From Pseudoips prasinana (taxonomy: Eukaryota; Arthropoda; Insecta; Lepidoptera; Nolidae), in contig OX621251.1 in NCBI GenBank assembly GCA_951640165.1, positions 23,646,893 through 23,710,892 on the forward strand: DNA of 64,000 bases, in the 5' to 3' direction. A program made the position numbers and the translations under genes. Position 1 is the first letter of the stretch. Each line of letters starts with the position of its first letter. Shown piece by piece: positions 20,154 to 30,515 of this stretch. Under the pieces are notes generated by a model. The model saw nothing but the letters and a program-made list of their open reading frames with translations. It searched no databases and was not told the DNA's origin.

Positions 20154-21843
20154 ACGTAACCCGGGATTGCTACCAATTAATATTGGACAAGCCTATAAAC
20201 AAGAGGACAAATGGACCGTCATAAAGGTATTAGATTTAAGCGGCATATGTACGACATTAGAGTTTAATTTAAGGAAGTATACGCAGTTTAGTGATTTAAT
20301 TGATAAGAGTAATCAGTACTCCATTGATTTTTTAGGTTTAAGGAAACAAGTAGAATATCTTCGTAGTATAACTATAGATAAGCTAGGACAGCTATTGCCA
20401 ACACATTCGACTCCTAATTATAGAATAAAAAGAGGCATTATTAATCCCTTGGGATCAATTATCAAACTAATCACAGGAAATTTAGATCATGAAGATGCCA
20501 TTAACTATGATTCCCTATTTACACAATTAAACCATAAGCAGATGTTAACTGATAAGAAAATTTGTATAATTTCAAAAATGCTAGACACCTTTATAAACAG
20601 CACAGACACGTTACATGTAAATTCAAAGATATTAGATGAAAAACTAAGAGCTATTGAAGAGTTGGTTAAGAAAGTAATTAATAAGGAAGTGCAGTCTATT
20701 TACTCTACGCAAATTCTGACAATGTTTCACATTTTCAGCATAAATTTCCGTTCGATATATATGTCATTGAGTGAAATTGAGACCGCCTTAGCCCTAAGTA
20801 AAGTTTCTGTGCTGCACCAAGCTATAATTAATTCTACTGAATTGTTAATTATATTAAAAGATATTGATAGTACAGAAAATCTTATGTATGAAGCCAGTGC
20901 TAGTAATTTAGTTAAATTAGAGAAAATGATAACGGTCAAAGCTTTTATGAAAGGAAACCAGATTACATTTATTTTAGAGATTCCATTAACCGATGGTAAC
21001 ATTTATAATTACTATAAATTATTTACATTTCCTATATTTGATCATACAACTAACAAAACTCTAGCAATTATTCCCAAATTCCCATACCTTATGGTGAAAG
21101 GGCTGAAGTACTTACCAGTCGCGAGCTCCTGCGAGGAAATCGGGGAGAACCAATTTATCTGTACAGAAGACAATATCCTACCTTACGCAGAGGAAACTTG
21201 TGTCCAGCAATTAATGCAACTCCGAGATAAAGTAAGCAATTGTAATGCTGTCTCAGTAAATTTGGAAAGCACAAAGGTTCAACGTATTATGAACAATGAT
21301 TGGATAGTCTATATAAGAGACGTGGCTATATTAAAAGAAACTTGCAGCAGCAACGTGACCTACCAATCTCTACGTGGGTCATACATATTACACATTCCCG
21401 AAAATTGTGTAGTATCCTTAGAAAATACTCGACTCCAGCATCGGCGATTCTACGGAAATAGTAATATGAAATTAACTCCAATTATTGACCTCCCGAAACT
21501 TCAATCCTTGAATCTAACTTGGAATGATACCCTGGACATGAAGGATATTAACTTCGATGATGTGAAAGAGCTAATGCAAATGCTAAAGACCAAAAATCTT
21601 GAAAGTGAAAGTGTAAAAAGTGAAAATGTTAGTGCAGTGAATATTAAAAATACAAGCCTGGCTACTATTTTACTATATGTCATTTTATCTTTGTGTCTTC
21701 TAGGATATATTTTGTATGTTTTAAAAATTAAGATGTCTACGCGAAATAACCCGAATCCCGTAAACCATAATTCGGGTAATTTCACGCTTGGGGAGGGAGA
21801 AGTTATGTACCCGGTACACAGGATGGTTACTGTGCCTGCTTAG
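20071..21843 (+). CDS. env: Envelope glycoprotein of the errantivirus-like element
   Basis: An open frame of 590 codons overlapping the end of integrase. The real N-terminus is probably supplied by splicing from 14742, so codons before about 20091 are likely not translated. A hydrophobic signal stretch (LVILTLVI) follows the acceptor. Furin-type site RIKR is at 20422-20433, with a hydrophobic GIINPLGSIIK segment right behind it as fusion peptide. A helical, coiled-coil-prone region comes next. A single membrane anchor (ILLYVILSLCLLGYI) is at about 21664-21720, with a short cytoplasmic tail. This layout is that of the fusion proteins shared by errantiviruses and group II baculoviruses. The last 14 codons lie in the 3' LTR. 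No internal stop or frameshift is seen. Confidence 0.92.
   Translation: MSNALHRCSLVILTLVIPNQGLQVQKIERNPGLLPINIGQAYKQEDKWTVIKVLDLSGICTTLEFNLRKYTQFSDLIDKSNQYSIDFLGLRKQVEYLRSITIDKLGQLLPTHSTPNYRIKRGIINPLGSIIKLITGNLDHEDAINYDSLFTQLNHKQMLTDKKICIISKMLDTFINSTDTLHVNSKILDEKLRAIEELVKKVINKEVQSIYSTQILTMFHIFSINFRSIYMSLSEIETALALSKVSVLHQAIINSTELLIILKDIDSTENLMYEASASNLVKLEKMITVKAFMKGNQITFILEIPLTDGNIYNYYKLFTFPIFDHTTNKTLAIIPKFPYLMVKGLKYLPVASSCEEIGENQFICTEDNILPYAEETCVQQLMQLRDKVSNCNAVSVNLESTKVQRIMNNDWIVYIRDVAILKETCSSNVTYQSLRGSYILHIPENCVVSLENTRLQHRRFYGNSNMKLTPIIDLPKLQSLNLTWNDTLDMKDINFDDVKELMQMLKTKNLESESVKSENVSAVNIKNTSLATILLYVILSLCLLGYILYVLKIKMSTRNNPNPVNHNSGNFTLGEGEVMYPVHRMVTVPA
20083..20097 (+). promoter_or_regulatory. 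env 3' splice site(s)
   Basis: ctccacag (AG at 20089-20090) and, six bases on, gtgcag (AG at 20095-20096) are two acceptors within the end of the integrase frame. Either one joins the phase-2 donor at 14761 to the env frame without a shift. The pyrimidine tract is modest. Confidence 0.6.
21790..21800 (+). promoter_or_regulatory. Polypurine tract
   Basis: ggggagggaga abuts the 3' LTR and would prime plus-strand DNA synthesis. It is also read as coding sequence of env. Confidence 0.9.
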
Positions 21844-22055
21844 AGTTGCGCAAGCCAGGTGGCATCGTGGGTGGTACAGTTCCACGTATTATGTATGTTA
21901 GCACATAAGTTACAAGTTAATTTGTGGGAAACAATTTGAATGTGAATTTAATATTAAACGAGCATCTCACTCTCGGACGTATTCTTTTATTTCTTCATAT
22001 AACTTTGAAATATTTAGTTTTTAAAAAGCTAATTGAACCATCCACGAATTTGACT
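21801..22055 (+). repeat. 3' LTR, 255 bp
   Basis: Identical to the 5' LTR except that it lacks two triplets. Its first 43 bases encode the end of env. ATTAAA is at 21953-21958. It is followed by the AGAT target duplication. Confidence 0.95.
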
Positions 22056-22059
22056 AGAT
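22056..22059 (+). repeat. Target site duplication AGAT, right
   Basis: Same four bases as 14340-14343. Confidence 0.9.
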
Positions 22060-22494
22060 AATAAACAGTGTTTTGTCGTGATGTATTTATAAAGCTCGCA
22101 ATGAGAATAGGGCTCTTTATTTTTTTAAGAATACAAATAAATTACGCACACACTCACACCAACGTAATAGTTGTAATTTTTTTTTAAATAGTAATTATTG
22201 TTCCAAATCTTGTATTACTATTTCTCTTTTTTCAGGGTTTCGTACCCAAAGGGTAAAACAGGACCCTATTACTAAGACTTCGCTGTCTGTCTGTCCGTCT
22301 GTCACCAGGCTATATCTCATGAAACGTGATAGTTAGACAGTTGCCATTTTCACAGATTATGTATTTCTGTTGCCGCTATAACGACAAATACTAAAAAACA
22401 AAATGAAATAAATATTTAAGGGGTTCCCATACAACAAACGTGATTTTTACGTTACGTGATAATTAAACCTATATGTATATAAGTTTGACAATTA

Positions 22495-22535
<41 letters not shown>

Positions 22536-22590
22536 TAATTAGCTAAATAAATAAATCATAACAATTATAAATTAACTGTTATATCTAAAT
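22060..22590. repeat. Family C repeat (inverted) and (TA)n microsatellite
   Basis: 22240-22460 carries gtctgtctgtccgtctgtca and cgtacccaaagggtaaaaca, the reverse of family C at 1303-1905. An AT/TA dinucleotide run is at about 22497-22531. Nothing else is recognised. Confidence 0.55.
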
Positions 22591-22745
22591 GTTTGCTTAC
22601 CATCCGTGTCCCTACTTAAATATCTATAGGATGTAGAAATAATTATGTATAGTTAACTATATTACCAGAAACATGTTCTGACTATTAAGAAGCGCCGTTT
22701 TAAAGTTTACGTGAATAAAATCCCTTTTTTTTTCATTTGTAAGAG
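22590..22745 (+). repeat. LINE 3' tail, family G
   Basis: It ends in aaagtttacgtgaataaaat followed by a T-rich tail, as at 27-182. Confidence 0.6.
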
Positions 22746-22826
22746 CACTAAAAATAAGGTGTTGTTTCGTAAATTATTAGTGATCCACGATCACTTACGA
22801 ACTAGCTAGTGCAACTGGCTATTAGA

Positions 22827-22936
22827 ACAAAAAATAAATAAACATTTTTAGCGATTTTTTCTTTTCCACTACTAAACTGAGGCCAGCTTAGTATCGGAAA
22901 AGAGAAAATCGCTAAAAATGTTTATTTATTTTTTGT
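22827..22936. repeat. Hairpin with 41-bp arms
   Basis: Arms 22827-22867 and 22896-22936 are reverse complements with one mismatch. The loop of 28 bases can itself pair in part. The arm includes catttttagcgatttt. Confidence 0.88.
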
Positions 22937-23097
22937 GGTAATTATTACGTATATACTAACTGTTAACTTAACCTTATTTAATTCCTTTTGAGATATAAGT
23001 AAAATTCATAACTACATTCCTTTTGAATATGTACAACTTTGTTTCTAGTAAAAATTATTTAATTTTTTTATAAAGCGCGTATTATGGTATTTTATTT

Positions 23098-23606
23098 GTA
23101 CAGACGCCAGCATATCCAGCAACCCCAATCTGTCAAATTTCTTTTATCGGAATCAGAATCTTTATTTGTTGACATAGGTCAAATTATAACAAGTTGTGAG
23201 ATGTTACAAACAGGCAGATCCTCTATGTTTTGCCCAGAGGCGTACAAATATTGTATTTAATTAACATAATTAATAATTTAACTAATAATATTACAAATAC
23301 ATTGGTTACAATAATTAATTTAAATATAAAAATGTCAAAATACGTATTACATGTCATTCTAAATATTAATGTCGAATAAATTCATAATTGTCAACGTAGG
23401 TGAGTTGATGTAGGTACAATTTTTTGAGGGAGTAATTATAGAATTGTCGTCTAAATAATCCTTCAATGAATAATAAAATTTATTTATCAAAATGTTAAAT
23501 AATTCTTTTTTGTAATTGTCTAGATTTTCGAATTATAGATTTTCAACTTTATCACATAACCATAAGGTTCACTGAAATGTGACAGATAGATGTGCTGGCG
23601 TCTGAA
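23098..23606. mobile_element. MITE family P split by a LINE tail
   Basis: The left end gtacagacgccagcatatcc and right end gatgtgctggcgtctgaacc match the full copy at 63518. The middle is interrupted at 23148-23532. Removing that segment leaves the expected tttat|agattttcaac of the family. Confidence 0.75.
23148..23532 (-). mobile_element. LINE 3' fragment inserted in MITE P
   Basis: It starts with cggaatcagaatctttattt, which is the reverse of a typical aaataaagattc LINE end, and has no coding part. ttat is present at both sides (23144-23147 and 23533-23536). Confidence 0.55.
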
Positions 23607-23819
23607 CCACAATTTAGCCTAGAGGCTGATAAATAATTTTATATTAACCTACACTTCTTAAATATAAAATCTATCCATCGATATTACTCAGTCAACTGTT
23701 AAGGGGAAATACACTTTGTTCTTGTGTTATTCTATGACAGAGATAACATCTGACATGTTATTATTCCGTAAAATAAATATAAAAGGAATGTCAGATGTTC
23801 ATATTTTTTTTACATAAAA

Positions 23820-24340
23820 GGGCGACAAACTAGCAAGTGGGTTACCTAATGGTAAGTGATCACCGCCGCCCATGGACTCTCGTAACACCCGAGGAGTCAC
23901 TGGTGCGTTGCGGCCTTTAAGAGCCAAAAAAAGTGTTGCTGTCCTTACTCACAGGCAGAAACACAACATTAAAATTATTAATGGATCCGGTGGTAGCATT
24001 AAAGCGCTACCGTCGTTATTACCACAAGGTCCGTCATAATAATAATACCTTAATATAGACAGAACCATTGACAATATGTAGTAAAAATATTAGACTTAAA
24101 CTAGATTATTAAACATAATTTCTTGACAATAACTTGATACGAGCTAGCTAAATATCATTGCTATAATAAAATAAATTTTATAAATGTTTTCATACAATAT
24201 GTACCTAAATATCTATGTTAATAGAAATAATAATGTATACAACTATATTACTACAAACATGTTCTGACTATTTACAAGCGCTTTTTTAAAGTCTACGTGA
24301 ATTATAAAACCTTTTTAATTTTATTTTATTTTAATGTTAT
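23820..24340 (+). repeat. Family H followed directly by family G
   Basis: 23820-23985 is H (atggtaagtgatcaccgccg and following). ggatccggtgg then leads into G (gcattaaagcgctaccgtcg) up to 24335. The copy at 30047-30515 also has ccaccggatcc in front of G, so G extends upstream over this junction in its parent. Confidence 0.55.
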
Positions 24341-24938
24341 TATTAAGGAGTGTCTTCAGTAATACTTCGCTTAAGCTGCTACTCTGCGACTACTGTAAGG
24401 TTCACCAATTTTTTATGTATTTAGAACTCAATTTTGAGTCATCAAATATCAATGCTCTTATGCGCCCCTGTCCGAAAAACTACAACTTTAAAATATCCTC
24501 TTCATCAAATATTTATTTAAAAACAATCATTATCATAGACAACATCGCAAAATTAAATAATTATTATACAAGTGTACTCATAGTATCTAATTATGCAAAT
24601 CAAAGGTACTCGATGAGGTCGTTATGAATGTTAACGATATATTGTTATTTATACATTGACAATAAATTTGGTAGGTATACAGATTGACAAATTTAATGGC
24701 TCAGTGAATATACACATGCCATATGAAAACCACCTTTACTGCTTACGCAATAAAGCCTTTTTTAAGATCAATCGCTTCTGAGATCAAACTGTATGTATGC
24801 ATCGCCGTCATGGCAACTGTAGTAATGAATTGTTATTCATACATTTTTGAGTCAATAAGGATGGCATTCTACGAATTTTCAAAGTCATTCCTCTAGTCCA
24901 CATTTCATTTAATATTATCATTTAAAAAAGTCTACGCC
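24341..24938. other. AT-rich unassigned DNA
   Basis: A 97-codon frame here (24334-24627) starts in repeat sequence and shows no protein features. No gene is called. Confidence 0.4.
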
Positions 24939-24939
24939 C

Positions 24940-25120
24940 GCATTAGAGTATATAATCCCTGTGTCGCGGGGTACTTTACAAACATATAACAGACGGACAC
25001 AATTTACGTCCAGACTCAGAACAACTATGTATGGGTCACACAAATAGTTGTCCAGCGCGGGATTCGAACCCGGGACACGAAGCGACGAGGCCACTGTCTT
25101 ACGCGTCACGTGTAGTCAGT
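24940..25120 (-). repeat. tRNA-derived SINE, family B
   Basis: tccctgtgtcgcggggtact is on the left. The B-box complement gggattcgaacccgggac lies at about 25059. Confidence 0.75.
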
Positions 25121-25126
25121 TTCAGT

Positions 25127-25413
25127 TTAAGAGGCCTATTACAGTCCACAAGCGCCGCCAATCGAAAAAATTGTCAACACTTGAAATATAGCTGTTTAGC
25201 TAAATCGTGCATTCAAAACTTTAACGGCCGTTTTTGTTACAAATGCACGATTTAGCTAAACAGCTATATTTCAAGTGTTGACAATGTGTTATAAAATTAC
25301 GTTATTGCCTTTTCTACAGTAATAATAGACCACATTTTGTATTTTTGATTCTATTTACGAGTTATGACATTTTTTCGATTGGCGGCGCTAGTGGACTCTA
25401 ATAGGCCTCTTAA
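25127..25413. mobile_element. MITE with TTAA flanks and an internal 43-bp hairpin
   Basis: The element is 25131-25409, with TTAA at 25127-25130 and 25410-25413. Terminal inverted repeats of about 43 bp start gaggcctatta and include gcgccgccaatcgaaaaaa, with few mismatches. TTAA targets suggest the piggyBac group, but the terminal bases do not look like classic piggyBac ends. A second, perfect inverted repeat lies inside it (25171-25213 and 25242-25284). Confidence 0.8.
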
Positions 25414-25551
25414 TATTATCACAACGCCTAAGTAGAGTTTCAATGAATGATGCTTTACAATTTTACGAATTAACACTTAGTGAAGTCAAAGATATAATAT
25501 TCAAGCCGTGTGAAGGCTTATTACACTAGTCTCGACCATTTCATCCTCCAA

Positions 25552-25686
25552 GTACATACGACAGCACATCAAGCTACCCTAATCTGTCAAATTTCCCCAA
25601 TTGAAAGTAAACCCTACGCTTTATGATAAAGTTGTAAGTCTATAAAAAAAAAAATTGACAGATTGGGATAGCTTGATGTCCATGGG
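25552..25686. mobile_element. MITE family P
   Basis: cagcacatcaagctacccta is at the left, and ttgacagattgggatagctt at the right. The outermost bases are degraded. Confidence 0.65.
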
Positions 25687-25689
25687 ACG

Positions 25690-26570
25690 AAATAGAGTGA
25701 ACAGAAAACTATCAATACACTAAATAAAAAGAGGGTGACATAAACAAAATCAGTACCTACCTAAGTTATTGCGAGAAAAATATTATCTAATAGATGTAAG
25801 AGAGATGTTTTCCTGATCATAAAGCGCGTGTCTCAGCGAAAATCCCGGGCAACCTGCAATCCCACGGCATTTCCCAGCAATATCCTAAATTGGACGCGAA
25901 GGTTTCTGATCCGCCTGCCGGTAATATTACATAATTATATACAAAACGCTTATTTACGATTCCTGAAAGAGAAAGTATTTTTAATGTTTAATAAACTTTA
26001 TATTATTCAATAACCATATAATGCGCGCAACCCACATATATAATAAGATAAATAAAATTCTCGATATATACCCAAAGACTCACATGCTGCAAAACCATAA
26101 TAATAGAGTGAATAAGAAAATTAACATAGAATACTCTTTATTGTACACACTCACACACGAAAATTATGTACACTTAAAAATACATAAATACATAACATAA
26201 CATATGATATGATGATACATAACATATGATATTGAAACCGAAATACTCCTGGAATATGTAGTATAAAAACTACTTTTCTCTACACACTTTCTTACACATA
26301 TCATATCATACACACTGACACACATTAACACTCGCAGCCAAGCATGATATTATAATGTAAGTATTTTTTATTTACCTTTACTGTGTGTATTATTTTAACT
26401 AAATTTTAAATTAGGTAAAAAAGCACTAAAATAATATGTAAACTCTTTTTTAATATGGGAGAAAGAAGTCTCCTGGCACAAGCTATTAAACGCTTAAAAG
26501 GAGACTTCAACCACTAATATTTTAAAACATTTGTGTTTACGAAAATAAAGTTATAATCGACATCAGATTT
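25690..26570. other. AT-rich DNA with a LINE tail
   Basis: 26125-26280 contains gaatactctttattgtacac, the reverse of a LINE 3' end with an AATAAA-like signal. The remainder is unassigned. No gene is seen. Confidence 0.35.
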
Positions 26571-26574
26571 TCTT

Positions 26575-26795
26575 AATAATAGTACTAATAATATCTGGGG
26601 CACACCAAACAGCGCCATCTGGCCCAAACTTAGCAAAGCTTGTACCATGAATATGAACAACGTATAGAAATATTTATGTCCATTTTATTTGTAAATATAT
26701 ACTTACAATACACAGAAAACACCCATAATAAGACAAGTAGACATGTACATAAACAAAAATATTTGTCACGGGCGGGGATCGAACTCGGAGGTTAT
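26575..26795 (-). repeat. tRNA-derived SINE, family A2, partial
   Basis: It shares aacttagcaaagcttgtacc and ggggatcgaactcgg (B-box complement) with 12270-12520. The head is truncated. Confidence 0.55.
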
Positions 26796-26909
26796 TACAT
26801 TTTTAATTACAGATTTGAACAATAATAATATGGGATCATCTGGAAAACTTTCCCTATCGGATAATGGAAATCACAAACAAGGAGGGAATTGAACTAATTA
26901 AATAAAAAC

Positions 26910-26938
26910 GACTCGTAAACGTACTTCGTTTACGAGTC
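26910..26938. repeat. Perfect 12-bp hairpin
   Basis: gactcgtaaacg and its exact reverse complement flank a 5-base loop. It could be a terminator-like or structural element, but no gene ends here. Confidence 0.7.
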
Positions 26939-27029
26939 CCACTAAACACACAAAAACAGAAGCAATTATTTTATTTCAATTTTTCACTTTAATACTGGTG
27001 ACGGTACAGATTCTAAGTTCGTCAGTCAA

Positions 27030-27200
27030 ATGTATAAACGACTAGCTGAGCTAATTTTGAAAAATTATAGCCCATGTATTATTATTTATTCGTATACACA
27101 AGCTACATTTCTACAAAGTTTCATCAAAATCCGTTTGAAAGTTTGAAAGAGTAACAAGCTTCCATACTCACAAACTTTCACATCTTTAATATTAGTAGGA
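27030..27200 (+). repeat. CR1-type LINE tail
   Basis: It ends ctttcacatctttaatatta gtaggat, the widespread end seen inverted at 31204 and 58800 (ctaatattataaatgcgaaa). Confidence 0.5.
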
Positions 27201-27547
27201 TGAAGGTACGAGAGATATAGTCGGTTAATGATTGAAAATAATCAATTTTTCGTCATCTGTCGTGGTTGTTATAGAGTCACCTTCATAATAAAAATCATTC
27301 TCTGCAAAATATTCTAATCTAAGTGGAGTGTCTGCTCTACTTAAGCACGTTCAAAGGCTTTTTAGGTGGAGTACCTACAGTTTTGCTTAAATGAATTTGA
27401 TGAAGTTTATTGGACTGATTTCTTTGAAGTTATACATATTAATATAAGGTAAGAAGATCATGTTACTTGCGTTCACCTCTACCCCCGTAAACGTCATGTA
27501 AATACAAAGTCCTTTAAGCCTGAGTCGAAAGCACGAGGTGTCTACGG

Positions 27548-27890
27548 TCATAAACGCCCACTACTGGACAAAGGGTTCCCCAAACATCTCCACAATTGCC
27601 GGCCGTGCGCTATCCGCATCCAGCGATCTCCAGCAATGCCAAGATCATCGCTCCATCTTGTAGGGGACCTGCCCACGCTGCGTCTTCCTGTTCGTGGTCG
27701 CCACTGGACAATCTTTCTGCCCACTGCCACTTTACTTGGCAATTCTTCGGCCTATGTGGGTTAATTTGGTTCGATCTCGCAGGGAAACTCTAAGCAAAGC
27801 TCTCTCGATTACTCTTTGGGTAACCTTGATCCGTCTGATAAGGCCCAAAGAGAACGGCCACGTCTCTGTTCCGTAAAGTAGGTCTACGGT
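27548..27890 (-). mobile_element. RTE-type LINE 3' fragment
   Basis: The minus-strand translation shows WRPRTGRRSVGR, TRWSDDL and RWMRIAHGRQLWR, the C-terminal end shared with 7817-8351. It is 5'-truncated and has no target duplication that I could confirm. Confidence 0.75.
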
Positions 27891-28124
27891 CTCGAGCTTG
27901 TAAAAATAAGAAATCGGAAATTCTTCACCAATTCATCCATCTCCTCCGCATACCACGTAACCTCTTCTTACACTTGGCTATGATCCGTCTGCTGTTACAA
28001 AATACCTCTCAAGAAAGGAAGAAAAAATATCAAAAAGTAAAATAAATAACAATAATAATAGTTAATTTGACGTATTTTACCCATAAGACATACAATACAA
28101 GTTAGAAATTATTAGAATTGGGGA

Positions 28125-28690
28125 ATTAATAATCATATCCCGGGACAATATTCACACACGGTCATGTGATCCCAAACTAAGCAGAGTTTGTACTATGGAA
28201 ACCAGATAACTGATATATTACATACAATATACTAGTAATATCGGGACTAGTCCCTCCCTCTTACCCACCACTGCAACTCCTGTAAGCCAGGATCAACAGT
28301 GGCACACAATGAAATGACACTGAGCGGTGAAGCTCAGGCATGTCCCGGGGAATCGCTTTAACTAAACTAAATCACACTCCCAAAGGATGTGGTGAGCAGT
28401 TTGTTCATATTCGTTACTGGAAGTGGAGCACAGACAGATTGGTGAAGATACTAATTTGAAACTAAACAATTTACTTTTAAAATTGCCGTGTCCGGCAAGA
28501 AATTGTGCCTATATACTAGTAATACTTTTATTTTGTAAATATATACTTAAATAGATAATGACACCCAGACTGAGAACAAACAGACATGCTTACGCACACA
28601 AATATCGCTCCTGAGTGGGAATCAAACCCACGACCTGCGGAGTGAAAGTTAAGCGTTTGTCAACCACGCCAATTGGCTGTAATTAAATTA
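28125..28690 (-). repeat. tRNA-derived SINE, family A, split by a LINE fragment
   Basis: The left part runs to atatactagtaata (28228-28241), and the right part resumes with the same bases. The head at the right has the B-box complement gggaatcaaacccacga. The insertion is listed separately. Confidence 0.8.
28242..28511 (-). mobile_element. Jockey/CR1-type LINE 3' end with 14-bp target duplication
   Basis: The minus-strand translation gives GHGNFKS, then a zinc-knuckle-like C-x-C...HH-x4-C arrangement (ICLCS, HHILWEC), followed by a stop at 28362-28364. This is the C-terminal end of a non-LTR RT protein. atatactagtaata flanks both sides. It is 5'-truncated to about 270 bp. Its reading frame is undamaged over the visible part, so it is fairly recent. 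Confidence 0.85.
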
Positions 28691-29165
28691 AATATGGCCA
28701 TTATTTAATTTGTAGTTTAATTAACTATAACACTAATTAATTATTGCTAACACATAAACGACTCAGAAACAACGCTTTGAATCTCAAAAGCTAATAAAAA
28801 TCAGTTACTCTGATCTCAACGAACATGTCAGTCGCAATACACCTCCAGGGCAGTAACCTTTACGCCCGTGTATCACACAATTCTTTTCAATACATTCGCT
28901 AGTAAATAACACGCTAGATTACTAGTAGATAGGTCGAGACCTGTGTACGCATAATATGTCGCTGTGGACCGTAAACGTAATATCTAAGTCTACAAGATAA
29001 ATCATTCACAGAAGAAATAGCGTGTCATTTTAATGTTACCGAGATAAGACAGACCATAGTGTCGAAGTTATTATCATTGCGTAGCGCTATGTAAATAACT
29101 CTATTATTTTATATAACAGTCGGTACATTTACTATATTATTGTGTACTTTGATACAATAATAATA
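28691..29165. other. Low-copy AT-rich DNA
   Basis: No repeat match or coding frame is seen. Confidence 0.3.
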
Positions 29166-29169
29166 ATAA

Positions 29170-29282
29170 AAATTCCTATAATATCCAGGGACATTCTGTA
29201 GACACGGTCATCTGATCCCAAACTAAGCAGAGCTTGTACTATGGAAACTACATAACTGATATACTACATATACTACTTCTCT
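29170..29282 (-). repeat. tRNA-derived SINE, family A, tail part only
   Basis: It has atatccagggacatt and ctaagcagagcttgtactat but lacks the tRNA-like head. Confidence 0.65.
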
Positions 29283-29689
29283 TCAGGACTTTTTAGAATT
29301 TTCGAGAGACCAGAAGTCAACTTTACCTACTGTAGATATATAATTTATTTTCATAGATAGATCACCTATTTCTTACATTGTAGGTACATATAAACTAAAT
29401 CATAAGCTAAATTACACTTGAATTTAGACATTTGAGAGAGCTGTAGTATATACTGGGTTCTCGACCTGTATGGCATTCACCCTCTTAAATTAATAAACTA
29501 AAAGTGGCTATTGGTAAAATAAAACGAAGAATTTGTATCTTATGTTTATAGGTATTGAGAGGATAGCGAATAATGATTTTTATTACACAATAATATGCAT
29601 AATAATATAAAGAAACGAAAAGGGAAAGTGTGGGCGAGTGAACGTGAGGTAATTGACAATATTCAGAGTGAGGAAGCTACAGGCCAACC

Positions 29690-30042
29690 AATCTGATATT
29701 AATTGGAATACAAATTGCGATATTCGAGTACTGACTTCCTGTAACCGCAAAATACTAGGGCAGTATCATCGGGATACAAAAAAATGGATGGGATATTTAG
29801 TTGAGATAGCATATCATTTATAAATAGAATAGGGCCGATTCTATTGCTTTGTGGAACACCGTAGGTTGTACAGGGCTCGCCACTCATCCAGTTGCCAAGT
29901 TAGACGCATTAACGCCTGTCCTTTGTTAATTAGGGGTAGGTGGATGACTCCAATACCAATTTCTTAAAATTGAGTGTTTAAAGAAAGGGGAGAATGCATA
30001 TCAAAGGCTTTAGGTGTATCTAGGAAATGCCTATTACTTTTA
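29690..30042 (-). pseudogene. LINE reverse transcriptase fragment
   Basis: The minus-strand translation shows RT motif A (FLDTPKAFD, near 30030), motif B (GVPQSNRIGPILF) and motif C with YPDD (29765-29776) in place of the usual FADD, then TALVFCG. The reading frame is interrupted between motifs A and B. This is non-LTR RT of the Jockey/CR1 kind, decayed. It is cut by or abuts family G at 30047. Confidence 0.8.
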
Positions 30043-30046
30043 AAAA

Positions 30047-30515
30047 TAAAATAAAAAAGGTTTTTATTCACGTAGACTTTAAAAAAGCGCTTGTAAATAG
30101 TCAGAACATGTTTGTAGTAATATAGTTGTATACATTAGATATTATTTCTAGTAACATAGATATTTAGGTACATCTTGTATGAAAACATTTATAAAATTTA
30201 TTTTATTACAGAAATGATATTTAGCTAGCTCGTATCAAGTTATTGTCAAGAGATTATGTTTAATTATCTAGTTTAAGTCTAATATTTTTACTACATATTG
30301 TCAATGGTTCTGTCTATATTAAAGGTATTATTATTATGACGGACCTTGTGTTAATAACGACGGTCGCGCTTTAATGCTTCCACCGGATCCAATGCGCCCC
30401 AACTGAGAAGACCCAGCGAAACAAACTCAGTGGGTTCATCTACTACCGGTTTCAACACGACCCAGTTGAGACGGTCCGGCGAAACATACTCAAGCGGGCA
30501 TGAACACGGGATTTG
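30047..30515 (-). repeat. LINE 3' tail, family G (longest copy)
   Basis: It starts with tttttattcacgtagacttt and runs to the atgcttccaccggatccaat block, then on to about 30515. The longest version of the family in the window. Confidence 0.65.

Larger units (their letters stand above)
14344..22055 (+). mobile_element. Errantivirus-like LTR retrotransposon (gypsy group), near intact
   Basis: A 7.7-kb element with LTRs, primer site, gag, pol, env and polypurine tract, flanked by AGAT. The LTR ends AGT...ACT, the domain order protease-RT-RNase H-integrase, and a furin-cleaved env with C-terminal membrane anchor place it with insect errantiviruses such as gypsy, 17.6 and TED. The only clear defect is the frame change in pol near 19044-19068. 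The insertion is young by LTR comparison. It is the only autonomous-looking element of the window. Confidence 0.95.

Noticed and set aside
22497..22531. (TA)n run considered as an origin or regulatory site
   Set aside because: A plain dinucleotide microsatellite with no accompanying signal.
24334..24627. 97-codon frame
   Set aside because: Begins in repeat sequence, is AT-driven in composition, and shows no motif.
27430..27460. ataaggtaagaagat, similar to the motif at 63819
   Set aside because: No pyrimidine tract and no CAG in front, so it does not qualify as a recursive splice site.
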